Assembly: GCA_003427395.1 (NCBI GenBank)
Contig: BFEA01000345.1
Coordinates: forward strand, 1,142,570 to 1,206,569
Reading direction: 5' to 3'
From: Chara braunii
Lineage: Eukaryota; Streptophyta; Charophyceae; Charales; Characeae
Length of the DNA stretch: 64,000 nt
Positions within the stretch are counted from its first letter, which is position 1; each line of letters opens with the position of its first letter. The position numbers and the translations under genes are program-made. The notes under the pieces were generated by a model. The model had not been told where the DNA came from. It did no database searches and was given only the letters and a program-made list of their open reading frames with translations. Shown piece by piece: positions 22,700 through 33,664 of this stretch.

Positions 22700-23875
22700 T
22701 GACGTTCCGCTGTTAGGCGTGATCGCCATCTGAGTGCTCGTCTGTGGCTGCTGTTCGGTGGCTTGCCCTGCTGGCATCAGAAAACTGTTGCTGAAGGCTG
22801 ACTCCCGAATGGTCGCAAGACAGTGAGAGGGAGAGGGTGGGTACAGGGGTAGAATAGATCAGGCAATTCACATAGTCCCTGTCCCAATGATGGACTTAGA
22901 CGCCTAATCAAACAAAAAAAGATAAGCTTTCCTCGAAAACAACTCAAAAATTCGTAATAAGTAAATAATAATGAATTAATAATCAATATTAATGATTAAT
23001 AATGAATTAATACTTGTTAATAATTATCAATAAAACAATAATTGCAATAATGATAATTATCGAATTTAAATTGTAAAGATAAGGTATCCGTTGAGATCAT
23101 CTATAGTCCGGGAGTTCATCGTTGAATAGTGAATTACCCGGAAGTTGCGATTCTGGGGGAACAATTAGTTGCGATTCTGAAGAACAATTACGAACAATTT
23201 GCCAAAAAAAAATTCGGGAAATTAGGAAGAAAAACACTCGAATTTTTGAAAAACATAAAATTTTGAAAATTTCAACCTACAAAATTTGAATTTTAAAGGC
23301 CTAAGTCCGTTTTCGAAATTTTTCAAACTAGGGAAAGAAAAAAAAAATTCGCGATAATTTCGGAGTCCAACCCTAATTTTTTGCGATTCCGCAGAATTTT
23401 CGGTTTTACGGTTCCAAGACATTCGAATTTCCCAATTTGAACAAAATCCGAAATTTATCGTAACCCTAATTTCCAATACCGAAATAAAATGGAAATACCG
23501 ATTTAGAAAAACGAAATATAGGATTTAAAAACAGAATGCGGAATTAAAAACGGAATGCCAAACGAAGTCAGAATGTCGAATTAAACAGAATACTGATTTA
23601 AACCTTATAACGCATTAGAATCATAAATCCGAATTAAACAGAATATCGGATTAACCAGAATACCAATTAATCGAAAATCGAATTAAATAGAATATCGGAT
23701 TACACCAGAAATCCGAATTGAAAGTCCGAATACCGAATCGAAACGGAATGCCGAATTAAACAGAATACCGAAAAAAGAAAAAAAAAATTGCAGCTTTGAA
23801 TCTCGATAGTAATAGAGAGTTGAAGAAGCAATCTATTCCTAAATCAGACTTACCTTGTGAGCAGATCCGTTAAAT
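22700..23875 (-). other. Element D 5' leader with degenerate repeats
   Basis: About 1.2 kb, AT-rich, between the primer site and gag. About 23490-23780 consists of loose repeats of words such as GAATTAAACAGAATACCG spaced 18-25 bp apart. No gene was seen. Confidence 0.65.
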
Positions 23876-23894
23876 GGTCTGCTCGGATACCAAA
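23876..23894 (-). promoter_or_regulatory. Element D primer-binding site
   Basis: On the minus strand it reads TTGGTATCCGAGCAGACC, complementary to a tRNA-Met type 3' end with one change from TGGTATCAGAGC. It sits two bases inside the 5' LTR. Confidence 0.9.
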
Positions 23895-23896
23895 AC

Positions 23897-25028
23897 TGTT
23901 GCATACTTCAATAAGTATAAGCAGAACCAAAGATCAACCAATATAGGATAAGCATATATGCAGCGGAAGTTTAATAAATGGACTGACTCACATAGACTGA
24001 CTCACACAGATATCACTCCACACACAAACAATCGTGAGATGGTGGGGTCTGAGCCAATCACAGACGATGCTCGGGCCTCGTACACACATACACAACTGAA
24101 AGGTGGTAGGAGAGACGAAGGAGGTGGGAGATGTAGGTAGCGCCAGATGTCACCGAGATAGAATCCAGTAGGTCACGGATATGGTAATCCAAAATGTCGT
24201 CGAACAAGATCAAAATGTCGTGGACAACAAGTCACCAATATCGGAGGTACAAAGTCCCAATGTAACCGGTGTCCAATCTGTGATGCTGCCGAGTATCAAC
24301 CCCAACAATCTCCAAGTCTCGAATCCAGTAAGTACCGCAGCCTCTTACCACCGAAGTCCAACACTGATCTCTGTCCAACTAGTGTCAAGTCTCCAATTTG
24401 AAGAAGAAGAAGTCTGAAGAAGAAGAAGAAGAAGGAAGAGAAGAAGAAAAAGAGAAGAAGAAGAAGAGAACAGCGGAGGAGAGAGGTGAGGAGGAGAGGA
24501 ACCAGGGACAGTGGAGGGAGACGACCTCACCCCCGAGTACCTGGTCTGCTGCGACTGCCTGGAGCCGAAGTCGGCTATGGTTGTCCGCTGGCTGGCTCCT
24601 CACTTGCTGCTGCTGCTGCGCTAGCTGCGCTGCTGCTGCTCCTCTATGCTGCGCTAAGAATAGCGTTGTGCTCCTGCTGTAGAACCGAAAACGAACTGGT
24701 GCTCTTGCAGCGTCCAGTTGCTCGATGCCTCATACTGAGGCTGGACCGGTCTTTTGTACCGGTGGAAAAGAGGCCGGCCTCAATGCTGCGAGGCTTGGTC
24801 GTAACCTGAACGTCAAGATCGACGGTTCAGATCAGACCGGCGGGCGGCAGCCTCAAAAGCGCCGCNAGGCCCAAACGGTAATGTCGTTTGGGCCTGCCCG
24901 TCGGGTCTGGTCCAAAATTGTGGCCTTAACGGCCTCCTGTACCCCAAGTCCAGGCCTTTAGGCCCTACTGTGTCCCCTAGGCCCTAAGTCGGGTCCGGTA
25001 GGACCCGTGTGGCGTCGAAGATGCAACA
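23897..25028 (-). repeat. Element D 5' LTR (right)
   Basis: 1132 bp. On the minus strand it starts TGTTGCATCTTCGACG and ends in GAAGTATGCAACA beside the primer site. It matches the left LTR with small indels, mainly in GAA and GCT microsatellites. It carries one ambiguous base at 24866. Confidence 0.93.
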
Positions 25029-25033
25029 CCAAC
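25029..25033. repeat. Target-site duplication of element D, right copy
   Basis: CCAAC, identical to 16044-16048. Confidence 0.93.
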
Positions 25034-26258
25034 CCTCTTCCTCTAGCCCCTGGATCTGAAGGTGCAATCAAAACTAATTATGCCCCTCTTACTGTATCCT
25101 CTTCCTCTAATGTGTTGGCAACCCCCTCGGGACCTGCAACAGGTGCAAATTCCGCTGTTGCTGTAACAAGCAATGAGGCTGGAACTTCTGCAACTGCTGC
25201 AGCCCCAAGAGTGGAACCAGCTGTTGCTGGTCCCAGCCACGCTGGTCCCTATGTGGATCGAAAAGCGGTACAGATATCGTCCAAGTACGACGGCAAGGAA
25301 GACATCGAGTCCTGGATCGGCTCCATAAGGGCCTACTTTGAGATTCTGGGGACTCAACTTGAGACCCAGGCAGTGATCATGGGAATGAATGTCGAGCCGG
25401 TCGTACGGGGCTTCCTAGAAGTCGAAGCGACGCGGTCTGGGTTCCAAAAGACTGCACTAGCCAAATGGCTTAAGACCACCCCGGTTGCCTCCCTCGAGGA
25501 TCTCCTTATCTCACAATATCAGGATCCACATGTTGCGGCTAGAGCAAGAATCCAACTTGACAAAGTCAAGCGCAGCAAGTGGACAGGCTCCATGAAAAGC
25601 CTGCAAACCTATCTTAGCAAGATGTTCGCTACTCCTGGTTTGGAATTGACTGCTCAATCTTGCTTAGATGTGGTTAAGGGCGCGGTTCCAACGAACTTTA
25701 CTAATCGTCTAGGCAGGGACTACATTGCATACACTGACTGGCTCACCTTAATGAAGGACATAGTCAGTTTGGAGGCTATAGACCTCGTTAGCACGACAGG
25801 CAGCAAAAAGCCCATGGGCGGCAGTCGGTTCAAGGGCAGCAACCGTTTTGCTGTGCGTGACCTGCTGGAGGCCGAAGAAGAAGCCGATGCGGATGACCCC
25901 ACTCTTGGTGACGACCAAGAACAGGACTCCGATACAGCTTGTTCTTCAGCCCATGAGTCCGATGCAAATAAAGAAGAAGAAAATTTTTCTGCCTTTAAAA
26001 AGACTGCTAGTACTAAGGGACTGAATCAGAGTGTCGGGAAAAGTTATTTCCAACTTCCCAAAGGAGTCGAGATCCCGCCTAAACCGGAGGATGCAACTAC
26101 CAAACCTTGGGTTGACCTCCGGATCACTGAGAATGACTGGCGGGGCAGACTCAAGAAAGGGGNATGCAGGGGCAGACTCAAGAAAGGGGCATTGCCAGAA
26201 ACCAAATCATAAGGTTCAGGACTGTTATAGGCTGCAGGGAAACCAGAATCGGGCGTAG
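25034..26258 (+). pseudogene. Gag capsid and nucleocapsid part of element C
   Basis: Resumes the element C gag after D. A Thr/Ala-rich linker leads into the capsid-like domain SSKYDGKEDIESWIGSIRAY, then an acidic stretch around 25860-25990. The nucleocapsid end reads HCQKPNHKVQDCYR, lacking the first Cys of the knuckle. That spot abuts a single N at 26163 and a 23-bp duplication, so the defect may be an assembly error. Confidence 0.85.
26163..26163. other. Single-N assembly join with duplicated flank
   Basis: GGGGCAGACTCAAGAAAGGG occurs just before and just after the N, in the zinc-knuckle region of the element C gag. Confidence 0.75.
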
Positions 26259-26368
26259 AGTCAGTTTCAGCAAACTCTACAGCAGGGGAGTCCGGTTCTG
26301 TTGAAAATCAGCAGCCCTCCCTTGAAGCCCAACCATCTGCTGAAGACAAGGCTGAGGTAAGTAATGTC

Positions 26369-27001
26369 TTGTATGTTGAGCCTTGGGAGGAGTCTGAGAT
26401 GGTTGACTTCCACTACCACTTGGAGCATTGGGCTGAGATGAAACAACAGCGTTCCCAAGGGACAGTGAAGTTGATCTTCTTTAAACTTCTCATAAACCAC
26501 CGCTATCTCCGTGTGTTGGTTGACTGTGGTGCTACAGCTAACTTCATGTCACCACATGGGATACGCAAGGTGGGCTTGGGAATGAAGCAAGTGGCCCTGT
26601 AGAACCCTTGCCGGACCCAAGTTGGCAACAAGGAAGTTGTCTCTTCTACGCATGCAGTCAAAGGTGTGTGCACTACCTTTGACAGAGGCAAGACTGTCAC
26701 CCACTTATTGAACTTCTTTGTCCTTGACAAGTGCCCCTTCGACGCTGTCCTTGGCTTGGGCTGGCTACAGTTCCAATGCGAATGGACCAAGTGGAAGGAA
26801 TCACTCTTCATGGTCAAAGATGCTCAGGGGAACGAGCTTCATGTCTTGGATGAGAAACGCGAATCCCCAGTGACTTTTCTTAATGCTATGCAGTTCTGCA
26901 AGAAATGGCGCAAGCACAAGGAGGAAGAACAGTTGTATGATGCCTTTGTTCGTCCTACCCATGTGCCATCTACTTTTGCGGCTAATACCATTAGTACTTA
27001 G
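26369..27001 (+). pseudogene. Aspartic protease of element C
   Basis: The active site reads VLVDCGATANFMS, followed by a TAG at 26600-26602, then the C-terminal half with DAVLGLGWLQFQCEWTKW. The reading frame after the stop is unchanged, so one nonsense codon is the only break in this domain. A second TAG at 26999-27001 ends the frame before the linker. Confidence 0.85.
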
Positions 27002-27410
27002 ATTGATGATCCTACTTCTGGTACTTTTACTAATAGCACCTCTACCTCTCTACCCTCTAATAGAACGAATGATCCTACTTCAGATTCGGTCGTCTCTATA
27101 CGCGACTTGCGGCCGGATCTTGGTGATCCCTTTGCTGATCCTANCTCTACCTTTCTACCCTCTAATAGAACGAATGATCCTACTTCAGATTCGGTCGTCT
27201 CTATACGCGACTTGCGGCCGGATCTTGGTGATCCCTTTGTTGATTCTAATACCACTAGTACTTTGATTGATGATCCTTCTTCTGGTACTTTTACTACTAG
27301 CACCTCTACCTCTCTACCCTCTAATAGAACGAATGATCCTACTTCAGATTCGGTCGTCTCTATATGCGACTTGCGGCCGGATCTTGGTGATCCCTTTGCT
27401 GCTTCCCCAC
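26985..27410 (+). repeat. Protease-RT linker repeats of element C
   Basis: A unit of about 156 bp encoding a Ser/Thr/Asp/Pro-rich run (SLPSNRTNDPTSDSVVSI, then DLRPDLGDPF) occurs fully at about 26985-27143 and 27246-27405, and partly at 27145-27245 after a single N at 27144. The partial copy may be an assembly duplication. Confidence 0.82.
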
Positions 27411-28135
27411 CCCTACCTGTCCCATCAGACATCCAAACCCTCCTCGGTCGGTTTCCGGAAGTCCTGGCCAAGCCACGTGGAGTCCCCACGCCCACCATCG
27501 ATTTGGTCGAGGGTGCTGTTCCTCCAAAGGGTTGCGTGTACCGTATGGGACCCGGCGAGTTGGAGGAACTCTGGCGACAGATCGATGAGATGATTGACAA
27601 AGGGTGGATCAAACCTAGTGAATCTGAATTTGGTGCTCCTGTGTCATTTGTTCCAAAGAAAGGAGGCAAACTCCACATGTGTATTGACTATCGCGGTCTA
27701 AACCGCATCACAAGAAAGAACGCCTACCCTTTGCCCCACATAGATGACCTACTTGACGCTGCAGGTGGATGCAAGGTCTTCTCCAAGTCTGGCTACCACC
27801 AGATTGAAGTCGATCCTGCGGACCAGCACAAGACTGCGTTCAAAACACTCGACGGGCTTTATGAGTTCACCGTAATGCCCTTCGGTCTCACGAATGCACC
27901 AGCCAGTTTTCAAAGCCTCATGGACAAGATCCTCCACGAACAGATTGGCCGGTTCGTGGTAGTCTACCTTGATGATATCCTGATCTTCAGCAAGTCCATG
28001 GAGGAACATCTCAAGCATCTTGAGGAAGTGCTCGCCATCCTCAAGAAGACGCAACTCCATCTCAACTTAGAAAAATCAGAGTTTGGGAAGGGCAGCGTCA
28101 TCTATCTTGGGGCATCGATCGTCTGATGCTGGCCT
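27400..28135 (+). pseudogene. Reverse transcriptase of element C, first catalytic Asp deleted
   Basis: Conserved blocks are all present: KGCVYRMGPGELEELWRQID, LHMCIDYRGLNRITRKNAYP, the box VVYLDDILIFS. In the position where the other elements read FSKIDLKSGYHQ this one reads FSKSGYHQ: four residues, including the first catalytic Asp, are missing without a frame change. The polymerase would be inactive. The frame breaks near 28110-28200 before the connection domain. Confidence 0.9.
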
Positions 28136-28199
28136 AGAGCCTGAGGCAACCAAGGTTGAGGTCATACGCAATTAGCCTCAACCCGCGAACATTCGCGAA

Positions 28200-29111
28200 T
28201 TGCGTTCTTTCCTTGGCCTCGCGTCCTACTATCGGAAGTTTGTACCCCGCTTCTCTATCATTGCTCGTCCATTGTCGCGACTGACTAGTAAGAATGTTCT
28301 TTATTCTTGGGACACCACGTGTACGGATGCATTTCGAGCTCTAAAGGAAGCCTTGGTAAGTTACCCAGTACTCCGCATTGGAGATCCTAAACTGACGTTC
28401 GTGGTCACCACGGATGCAAGCCAGTACGGAATCGGTGCAGTGCTGCAGCAAGATGACGGCGACGGCTTGCAGCCACTCGAATATTACAGCAAACGCATGC
28501 CCAGCGTAAAGGTAGCCACCTCCACTTACATGCGCGAGCTTTATGCTTTGCGTATGGCATTGGATCACTGGAAGCATCATCTTTTGGGACGCCTCTTCAA
28601 GGTCTTTTCAGATCATGAGACTTTGAAGTGGATTAAGCAGCAAACTACCCTGTCCCCTACCTTGCTTCGCTGGTTCCATGAGATTGACATTTTTGACTTT
28701 GAATTAAAACATAAGAAGGGTTGTTATAACCGAGTAGCTGATGCTTTGTCTCGCCACCCCGAATACATGACTTGCCTTGTTAAGTCCTACGACCTTCAGA
28801 AGAAACTGAAGGAGGAGCTCGTAGAGTACACCGCCAAGGATCCGGAACTCAGTTCCATCCTTGAGCGGCTACGGGCTGATCCAGGATGTCAGCCTGATTT
28901 TCACGAGTTTGAGGGACTGATCTTCCGCCGCTACGGGAACCATGACCGTTTGTGTGTGCCCAACCATGAGCCTCTCCGCACACATTTTCTGGACTTGGCT
29001 CATGGCCGGAGCGGGCACTTCGACATGGCAAAAACGTACGCTAATTTGCTGAAGCAATTTGATTGGCCTGGCATGAAAGGGACTGCTGAGAAATTTGTGG
29101 CTGAATGTTAA
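28200..29111 (+). pseudogene. Connection, RNase H and integrase zinc finger of element C
   Basis: Starts MRSFLGLASYYRKFVPRFS. RNase H residues are in FVVTTDASQYGIGAVLQQ, MRELYALRMAL, FSDHETLKW and NRVADALSRH. The integrase zinc finger begins with HGRSGHFDM and stops at a TAA (29109-29111) inside the C-x2-C pair, where CQVCQ would be expected. Only that one codon separates it from the integrase frame. Confidence 0.9.
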
Positions 29112-29768
29112 GTCTGTCAACGGATCAAACCATGCAGACAAAAGCCCATGGGGCTACTCACACCCCTACCCATTCCTGATGGACCCGGGGAGTCTGTCTC
29201 CATCGATTTCACTGGCATGGGTAAGGTAAGCAAAAACGGGTATTCACAAGTCATGGTGATTGTTGACCGATTTTCAAAATTTCTTAATATGATCCCTTTG
29301 CCGCCTCACGCCCCAACAGATCTAGTGGTTCGCGAATTCCAACAGAAATATCTGTTGCAATTCGGAACCCCGAAGACTCTTGTGAGCGATCGGGATCCTC
29401 GCTTCATTAGCATTGAATGGAAGGATTTCACGTCTCACCTAGGAATCAAATTGTGCATGACAGCTGGCCGACACCCCGAAGCCAACAGTTTGGCTGAGGA
29501 GATCAACCAGACTGTATTTCAACTTCTCCGCGCGTTGATTATTCCGGACCAAGAGACATGGGATGAGGAGCTGTATTATGTTAAGGGGTTGTACAACAAC
29601 TCCGTCCATTCTGCCACCGCCATGACACCCAGCAGGTTGCACTACGGTCGGCAGATCCGTAATCAGCTCTCCTACTTATTCCCTGAGCAGCCAGCTGGCT
29701 TAACACCCGGCAGACCCGACTTCAGGGCTAAGTATGATCGCTTGCTCAAAGTTGTTGTGCAGCTATGA
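29112..29768 (+). pseudogene. Integrase core of element C
   Basis: Begins VCQRIKPCRQKP after the TAA. The catalytic residues are Asp in VSIDFTGMG, Asp in LVSDRDPRF and the Glu in SLAEEINQ. It ends at a TGA near 29766. The following block in another frame contains the GPY/F module. Confidence 0.88.
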
Positions 29769-29848
29769 CCAAGCGACAGCATGCCATGATCCACCATGCA
29801 AACAAAAAGTGACAACCATCGGAGATTGAGGTAGGAAGCTATGTCTGG

Positions 29849-30358
29849 GTGGAGATGTCTGAATTCTCAGAAGAGGAGGGAGTCTCGCGCAAACTCCTCC
29901 CACTCTACTACGGGCCTTGGGAAGTTTTGGATGTAATTGGGGAAGATCACTTTGGCCCTTCGTACGTTGTAGACGTGCCAGCTCACCTGCGCACATATCC
30001 CGTGTTCCATGCATCTAAATTGCATCTCCACCGTGACGCCGAGACATTCGATTACCGCGAAGATATGATCCCTCGCGCAATCAAGGGTGGGCACGAGATA
30101 GATAGAATCAAACAGCATGTAGGTAACGAAAGAAACAGACAGTCCCAAGTTCATTTTATGTATCACCCGTTAGAGGATTTGTACTGGATCTCCAAACAGG
30201 AACTGCTACGCAGCGCACCGCGCGTTGTCAAAGCCTATGAGCGACAAATCGCTGCTAACGCCGCACCAAAGATCTCAGCAAGGCTCACTGCGACAGAGTA
30301 TTCCAGGAATCTCTTTGCCTTGCTTGCTTACCATGCGTTTGCCGAGGACTCAGAATGA
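29849..30358 (+). pseudogene. Integrase C-terminus with chromodomain-like tail of element C
   Basis: The GPY/F module is SRKLLPLYYGPWEVLDVIG, followed by HLRTYPVFHASKLHLH. A chromodomain-like stretch follows: GHEIDRIKQHV, then QVHFMYHPLEDLYWIS. It ends 41 bp before the 3' LTR. Confidence 0.83.
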
Positions 30359-30380
30359 GTTACTCGCTCGAAGGAACCTC

Positions 30381-30399
30381 GCTCTTGAGGGGGGGGTAG
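30381..30399 (+). promoter_or_regulatory. Element C polypurine tract
   Basis: GCTCTTGAGGGGGGGGTAG immediately before the TG of the 3' LTR; the G run is the expected plus-strand primer. Confidence 0.9.
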
Positions 30400-31746
30400 T
30401 GTGATAACCCATCCAAACACGGGCTGAAACACACAACTGATTTTCTAGTGTTGTTCATAGACTGAATGCCCTACTGAGTTCCCCGCCTGCTAAGTCTGTG
30501 TGTGTGCTTGCTGGACTACATGTCTGTCTGAGTGCTGGTTGGCTTGCGTGTGTGTGACTGTGCCTGTCTGAGTGCTGGTTGGTACGAGTGTGTGTGTGTG
30601 GCCCGCCAGGGCACTTGTTCGTTCGTTGGGCCCTTGGGGCCTGGTACTTACCTGTGGCCGTGGCTTCGAAGGGTTGCAGCAGGGAAAAAGCACTCAAGTA
30701 GCGGGTAGGCCGGTACCGCACCCGGCAGGGGGGTAAATATGCAGGTACCGGAGGCCGAGCAGAAGAAGACAAAAGTGGCATTTTTAGAGGCCGGTAGTGT
30801 AGGCTAGGTCTAGCGGGTACCAGTCTGAGTCTAGGGCCTGTAGGGGCAATATCAGAGTCTGCAATGATGTTTCCCTCCAAAAAAGGAGGTACCGGTTGCA
30901 TGGGAAGGCCAGCGGCGTGGAAGTCACCGCCCAAGAGGCAAAGCAGGCCGCTATATCTTCAGGCCGGGCGGAAGACCCGGCCTCTTTTTCGGTGTGCAAG
31001 TTTGGCGACACACCTGTGGAGCGCTGGCAAGAGCAGCGCTAAGCTGGAGCAGCGCTAAGCCGGAGCAGCGCTAAGCTGGAGCAGCGCTAAGCCGGAGCAG
31101 CGCTAAGCTGGAGCAGCGCTGCTGGGGAGGAAGGAGGACTGGAGGGAGGAAGGAGGAGGAAGGAGGAAGGAAGGGGGAGGAGCGCCAGGGGTACTTACCT
31201 GGCTATGGTGGCAGCCATCTTCATCACCTTGGTGGGCGCTGCAGCAAGAAGTCCCCAGTCGGGGAGAGCCACACCAAGAAGCTTCAAGGCAGGGTTGGGC
31301 ATGGCGGCCTGGGCTAGAGGAGCCATAGCTGCTTTGGGTTGTCCTTTGGACGTCCGGGCAAGGCCTAGTAGTCCGCCATAGCCTCGGCCTATGAGAGTGA
31401 AGAGTGGGAGAGGCGGCCATGGCGGTGGACCTTGAGTGATACCTATAGTAGAGGAGGGACTCGGACATGATTCTGGACCAGTCATTCAACATTGTATTAT
31501 TATTTCTTGTATGAATAAGAGAAGAGGGAGATAAGGAGGAGGAGATTGTTGGGCGAGGAAGAAGAGCCTTGCCATTGTGTTTGCTGGTGTACATCTTCTT
31601 CTTCTTCTTTCTTACTTTTTCTTCTTTCTTACTTCTTCTTTTTCTACTCCTCTCTTTCCTCTCAAGTTCATTCGTTTCTTTCTGCAATTGGATGGCATTG
31701 TACTTTCCAGTGGATGTGTATCTCGAAATTGGCCAGGGTCATAACA
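30400..31746 (+). repeat. Element C 3' LTR
   Basis: 1347 bp, about 134 bp longer than the 5' LTR. The excess is partly a 16-bp tandem repeat (AGCGCTAAGCTGGAGC and near copies, 31030-31123), expanded to about five or six copies here but single in the 5' LTR, and partly an insertion at about 30727-30770. Confidence 0.93.
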
Positions 31747-32229
31747 TTAGAGGGAACCTACTATTGGACAGTCGGACCGCTCCTTCCTACTCACTCTGCC
31801 TAAGCAGAGCCCTTTTCTGGTCCCGAACGAACAGTTCATATACAGGCATCGGCCACAATGTCGGCTAGTAACATGGCCCCGGATACGACAGGCCCTGGCG
31901 GAGTTCTTTGACGGTGGTAGCAATCATTCAAATGAGACCCTTAAGGATAGAAGCTAAGAGGTTCCATGTGACTGCAGCTGGCTACAGAGTGTCTGGGGCC
32001 GCTGCACCTTGCTACCCCCGAGCATGATCTCCCATCCTTTGGTTTTCAACAAGCGTGCTCACACTCCGACTTCCCACGGCAACAGGCGGGTGGCAGACTG
32101 TGTACCCGCTACGACCCTGATATTCCGGAACCCGAACATATTCGCTAAAAGAGGCGTGTACTCCAGGCCCTCGACTGCCAAGACGACCACTAAATCCGGC
32201 GGCGCATCCAAGTCACAGGGACGCTGGAG
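31747..32229. other. Unassigned sequence after element C
   Basis: No gene, LTR or recognised repeat. The flank right after the LTR (TTAGAGGG) does not match the left flank. Confidence 0.4.
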
Positions 32230-32882
32230 CGTAACAATAATAATAATAATACGACACTAAATAATAAAGTATTTACAACTCTTAATCATCAAAGTATGTA
32301 CGATTTCGACATCGTCGATGACAAAACTTAAGGAGGATAGCCCTACTGGGCCCTCCACCTTTCGGCTTCTTAACGTTGTTCTAATATCCCCGCGCCGTTG
32401 TCGCTCGATCTCGATCCCCGAATCTCTTTGACGAAAGTCCGATGCTGTAACCAATAGCGCTAGGCCCAAGACTAGGTCTAGCTTTGACGAACATCTAGAT
32501 AAACCGATTTTGCGCGATGCGCAGACCTACCGAAACACTTTCAGAATCACATTGTTGTCGACGTCGTCCTCTGCCCGCATGCATAAGTCACTTGCAAGCG
32601 CATCAATCACCTAGACATAATCTTTTTAATCCGAGTTTCGATCAAAAATAAAATTATGGCCGGCACAGCGCCGACTCTACGATCATCAACAAAAAAAAGA
32701 GATCACGCGCGCCTTAAGTCTGCGCGCTAACACACTCTCTACTCTACTCAGCCACTCAGTCAACATAAACCACAGACACAGTTGCACCTCTCGCGGTATA
32801 CTTTAAACTTTAAACCAACAAAAGTTGTTTTCTTTTGTTTGCAAAAACTAGGGCAGATACCCTTGTAAGGGTATTCGCACCA
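32230..32882 (+). repeat. Repeat Y, copy 1
   Basis: Diverged match to 56389-57043. Shared landmarks in order: a GGGATAG/GGATAGCC block, CTCGATCCCCG, GCGCGCCTTAAG, a CTCGCGnGGTA block, and a terminal hairpin ATACCCTTGTAAGGGTAT (about 32857-32874). No coding frame. Both copies end a few bases after the hairpin and then run into reversed fragments of repeat X. Confidence 0.6.
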
Positions 32883-33102
32883 ACAACGCTGGGTATAAAG
32901 GGAGAAATTATTGAGAGACTATGAACTATTGTTTGAGAAATCGACTTTGGGATGGTGAGAGTACTTACCTTTGTGGTTTGGCCTAAATGAGACTAAGTGC
33001 GACTACTACTTTGTCTGAGTTTTTGTTGATAGGTAGTTGCTTTAGTTGCTCACCACTTGCTAGAGCCATAGGAGTTAGTTTCAATTCCTGCATTTTCTGA
33101 GC
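32883..33102 (-). repeat. Repeat X fragment, reversed
   Basis: Reverse complement of about 9395-9615 of copy 1, including the CTAGCACGTGGCGAGCAACT word. With the arm at 39665-41010 it shows that element E lies inside a reversed X copy. Confidence 0.85.
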
Positions 33103-33600
33103 TTTTGTCGGGTCGAATATACATACGCAAAAGTTGTTGGCACAGACGATTCATTTGTTCGGTCTGGCCATTCGTTTCGGGATGCCTCCCTGACGACATG
33201 GTCAACCGTGTGCCATAAGCTTCCATCAGTTTTTGCCATGGCAGACTGGTGAACCTGACATCTCGATCAGACACAATGGTTTTAGGGAACTCATACTCAG
33301 TGACCCATCGCATCTGAAACTTCCGAATGACAAGTTCAGTACGTGCTTCGGTTGGTAAGGGAACAAACATAGCGTATTTAGAGAAACGATCCACAATTAC
33401 CATCACTTCACTATTACCATTGCGACTTTTAACCAGACTCATAAAGTCAATGGAGATAGACTCACCTCGTTCGCTTGGTATAGGTAATGGGCTTGAGAAG
33501 TCCAAGGGGGTTCTCATGCGACGGCTTGTTTCTTTGACACACTAGACATGTACGGATATACGTTAGTACACCTTCTTTAAGTCCCTTTCATTCAGAATGT
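33103..33600 (-). pseudogene. Integrase of element E, C-terminally truncated
   Basis: The zinc finger Cys pair reads CLVCQRNK near 33540. Catalytic residues: Asp in SIDFMSLVK, Asp in IVSDRDVRF and Glu in NGQTEQMNRL. The frame runs into repeat X after MYIRPDK, so the GPY/F and chromodomain parts are gone. A frame change lies near 33500-33520. Confidence 0.87.
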
Positions 33601-33664
33601 TCTCTGACTTCAGCATATGTTTTCTTGAAACCAAAATGACCCTCACAATCGTGACACTCCCCAA

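Larger units (their letters stand above)
16049..25028 (-). mobile_element. Ty3/gypsy retrotransposon, element D, nested in element C
   Basis: A 9.0-kb minus-strand element with LTRs at 23897-25028 (5') and 16049-17244 (3'), a tRNA-Met-like primer site, gag, protease, RT, RNase H, integrase and a chromodomain-like tail, and a purine tract before the 3' LTR. Perfect 5-bp duplications (CCAAC) flank it. Coding is broken by a few frameshifts and by a TGA between RNase H and integrase. It is younger than element C because it interrupts C. Confidence 0.95.
12985..31746 (+). mobile_element. Ty3/gypsy retrotransposon, element C, interrupted by element D
   Basis: Two related LTRs (12985-14197 and 30400-31746) enclose a tRNA-Met-type primer site, gag, protease, RT, RNase H, integrase with a chromodomain-like tail and a purine tract. 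Element D (16049-25028) lies inside gag. Without D and one copy of its CCAAC duplication the element is about 9.8 kb. Flanks are TTCAG on the left and TTAGA on the right, so I see no clean target-site duplication. Several stops and one frameshift break the coding region. Confidence 0.93.

Noticed and set aside
32857-32882. Helitron 3' end at repeat Y
   Set aside because: The hairpin is there, but no CTRR follows, no 5' TC end was identified and no Rep/helicase is present.
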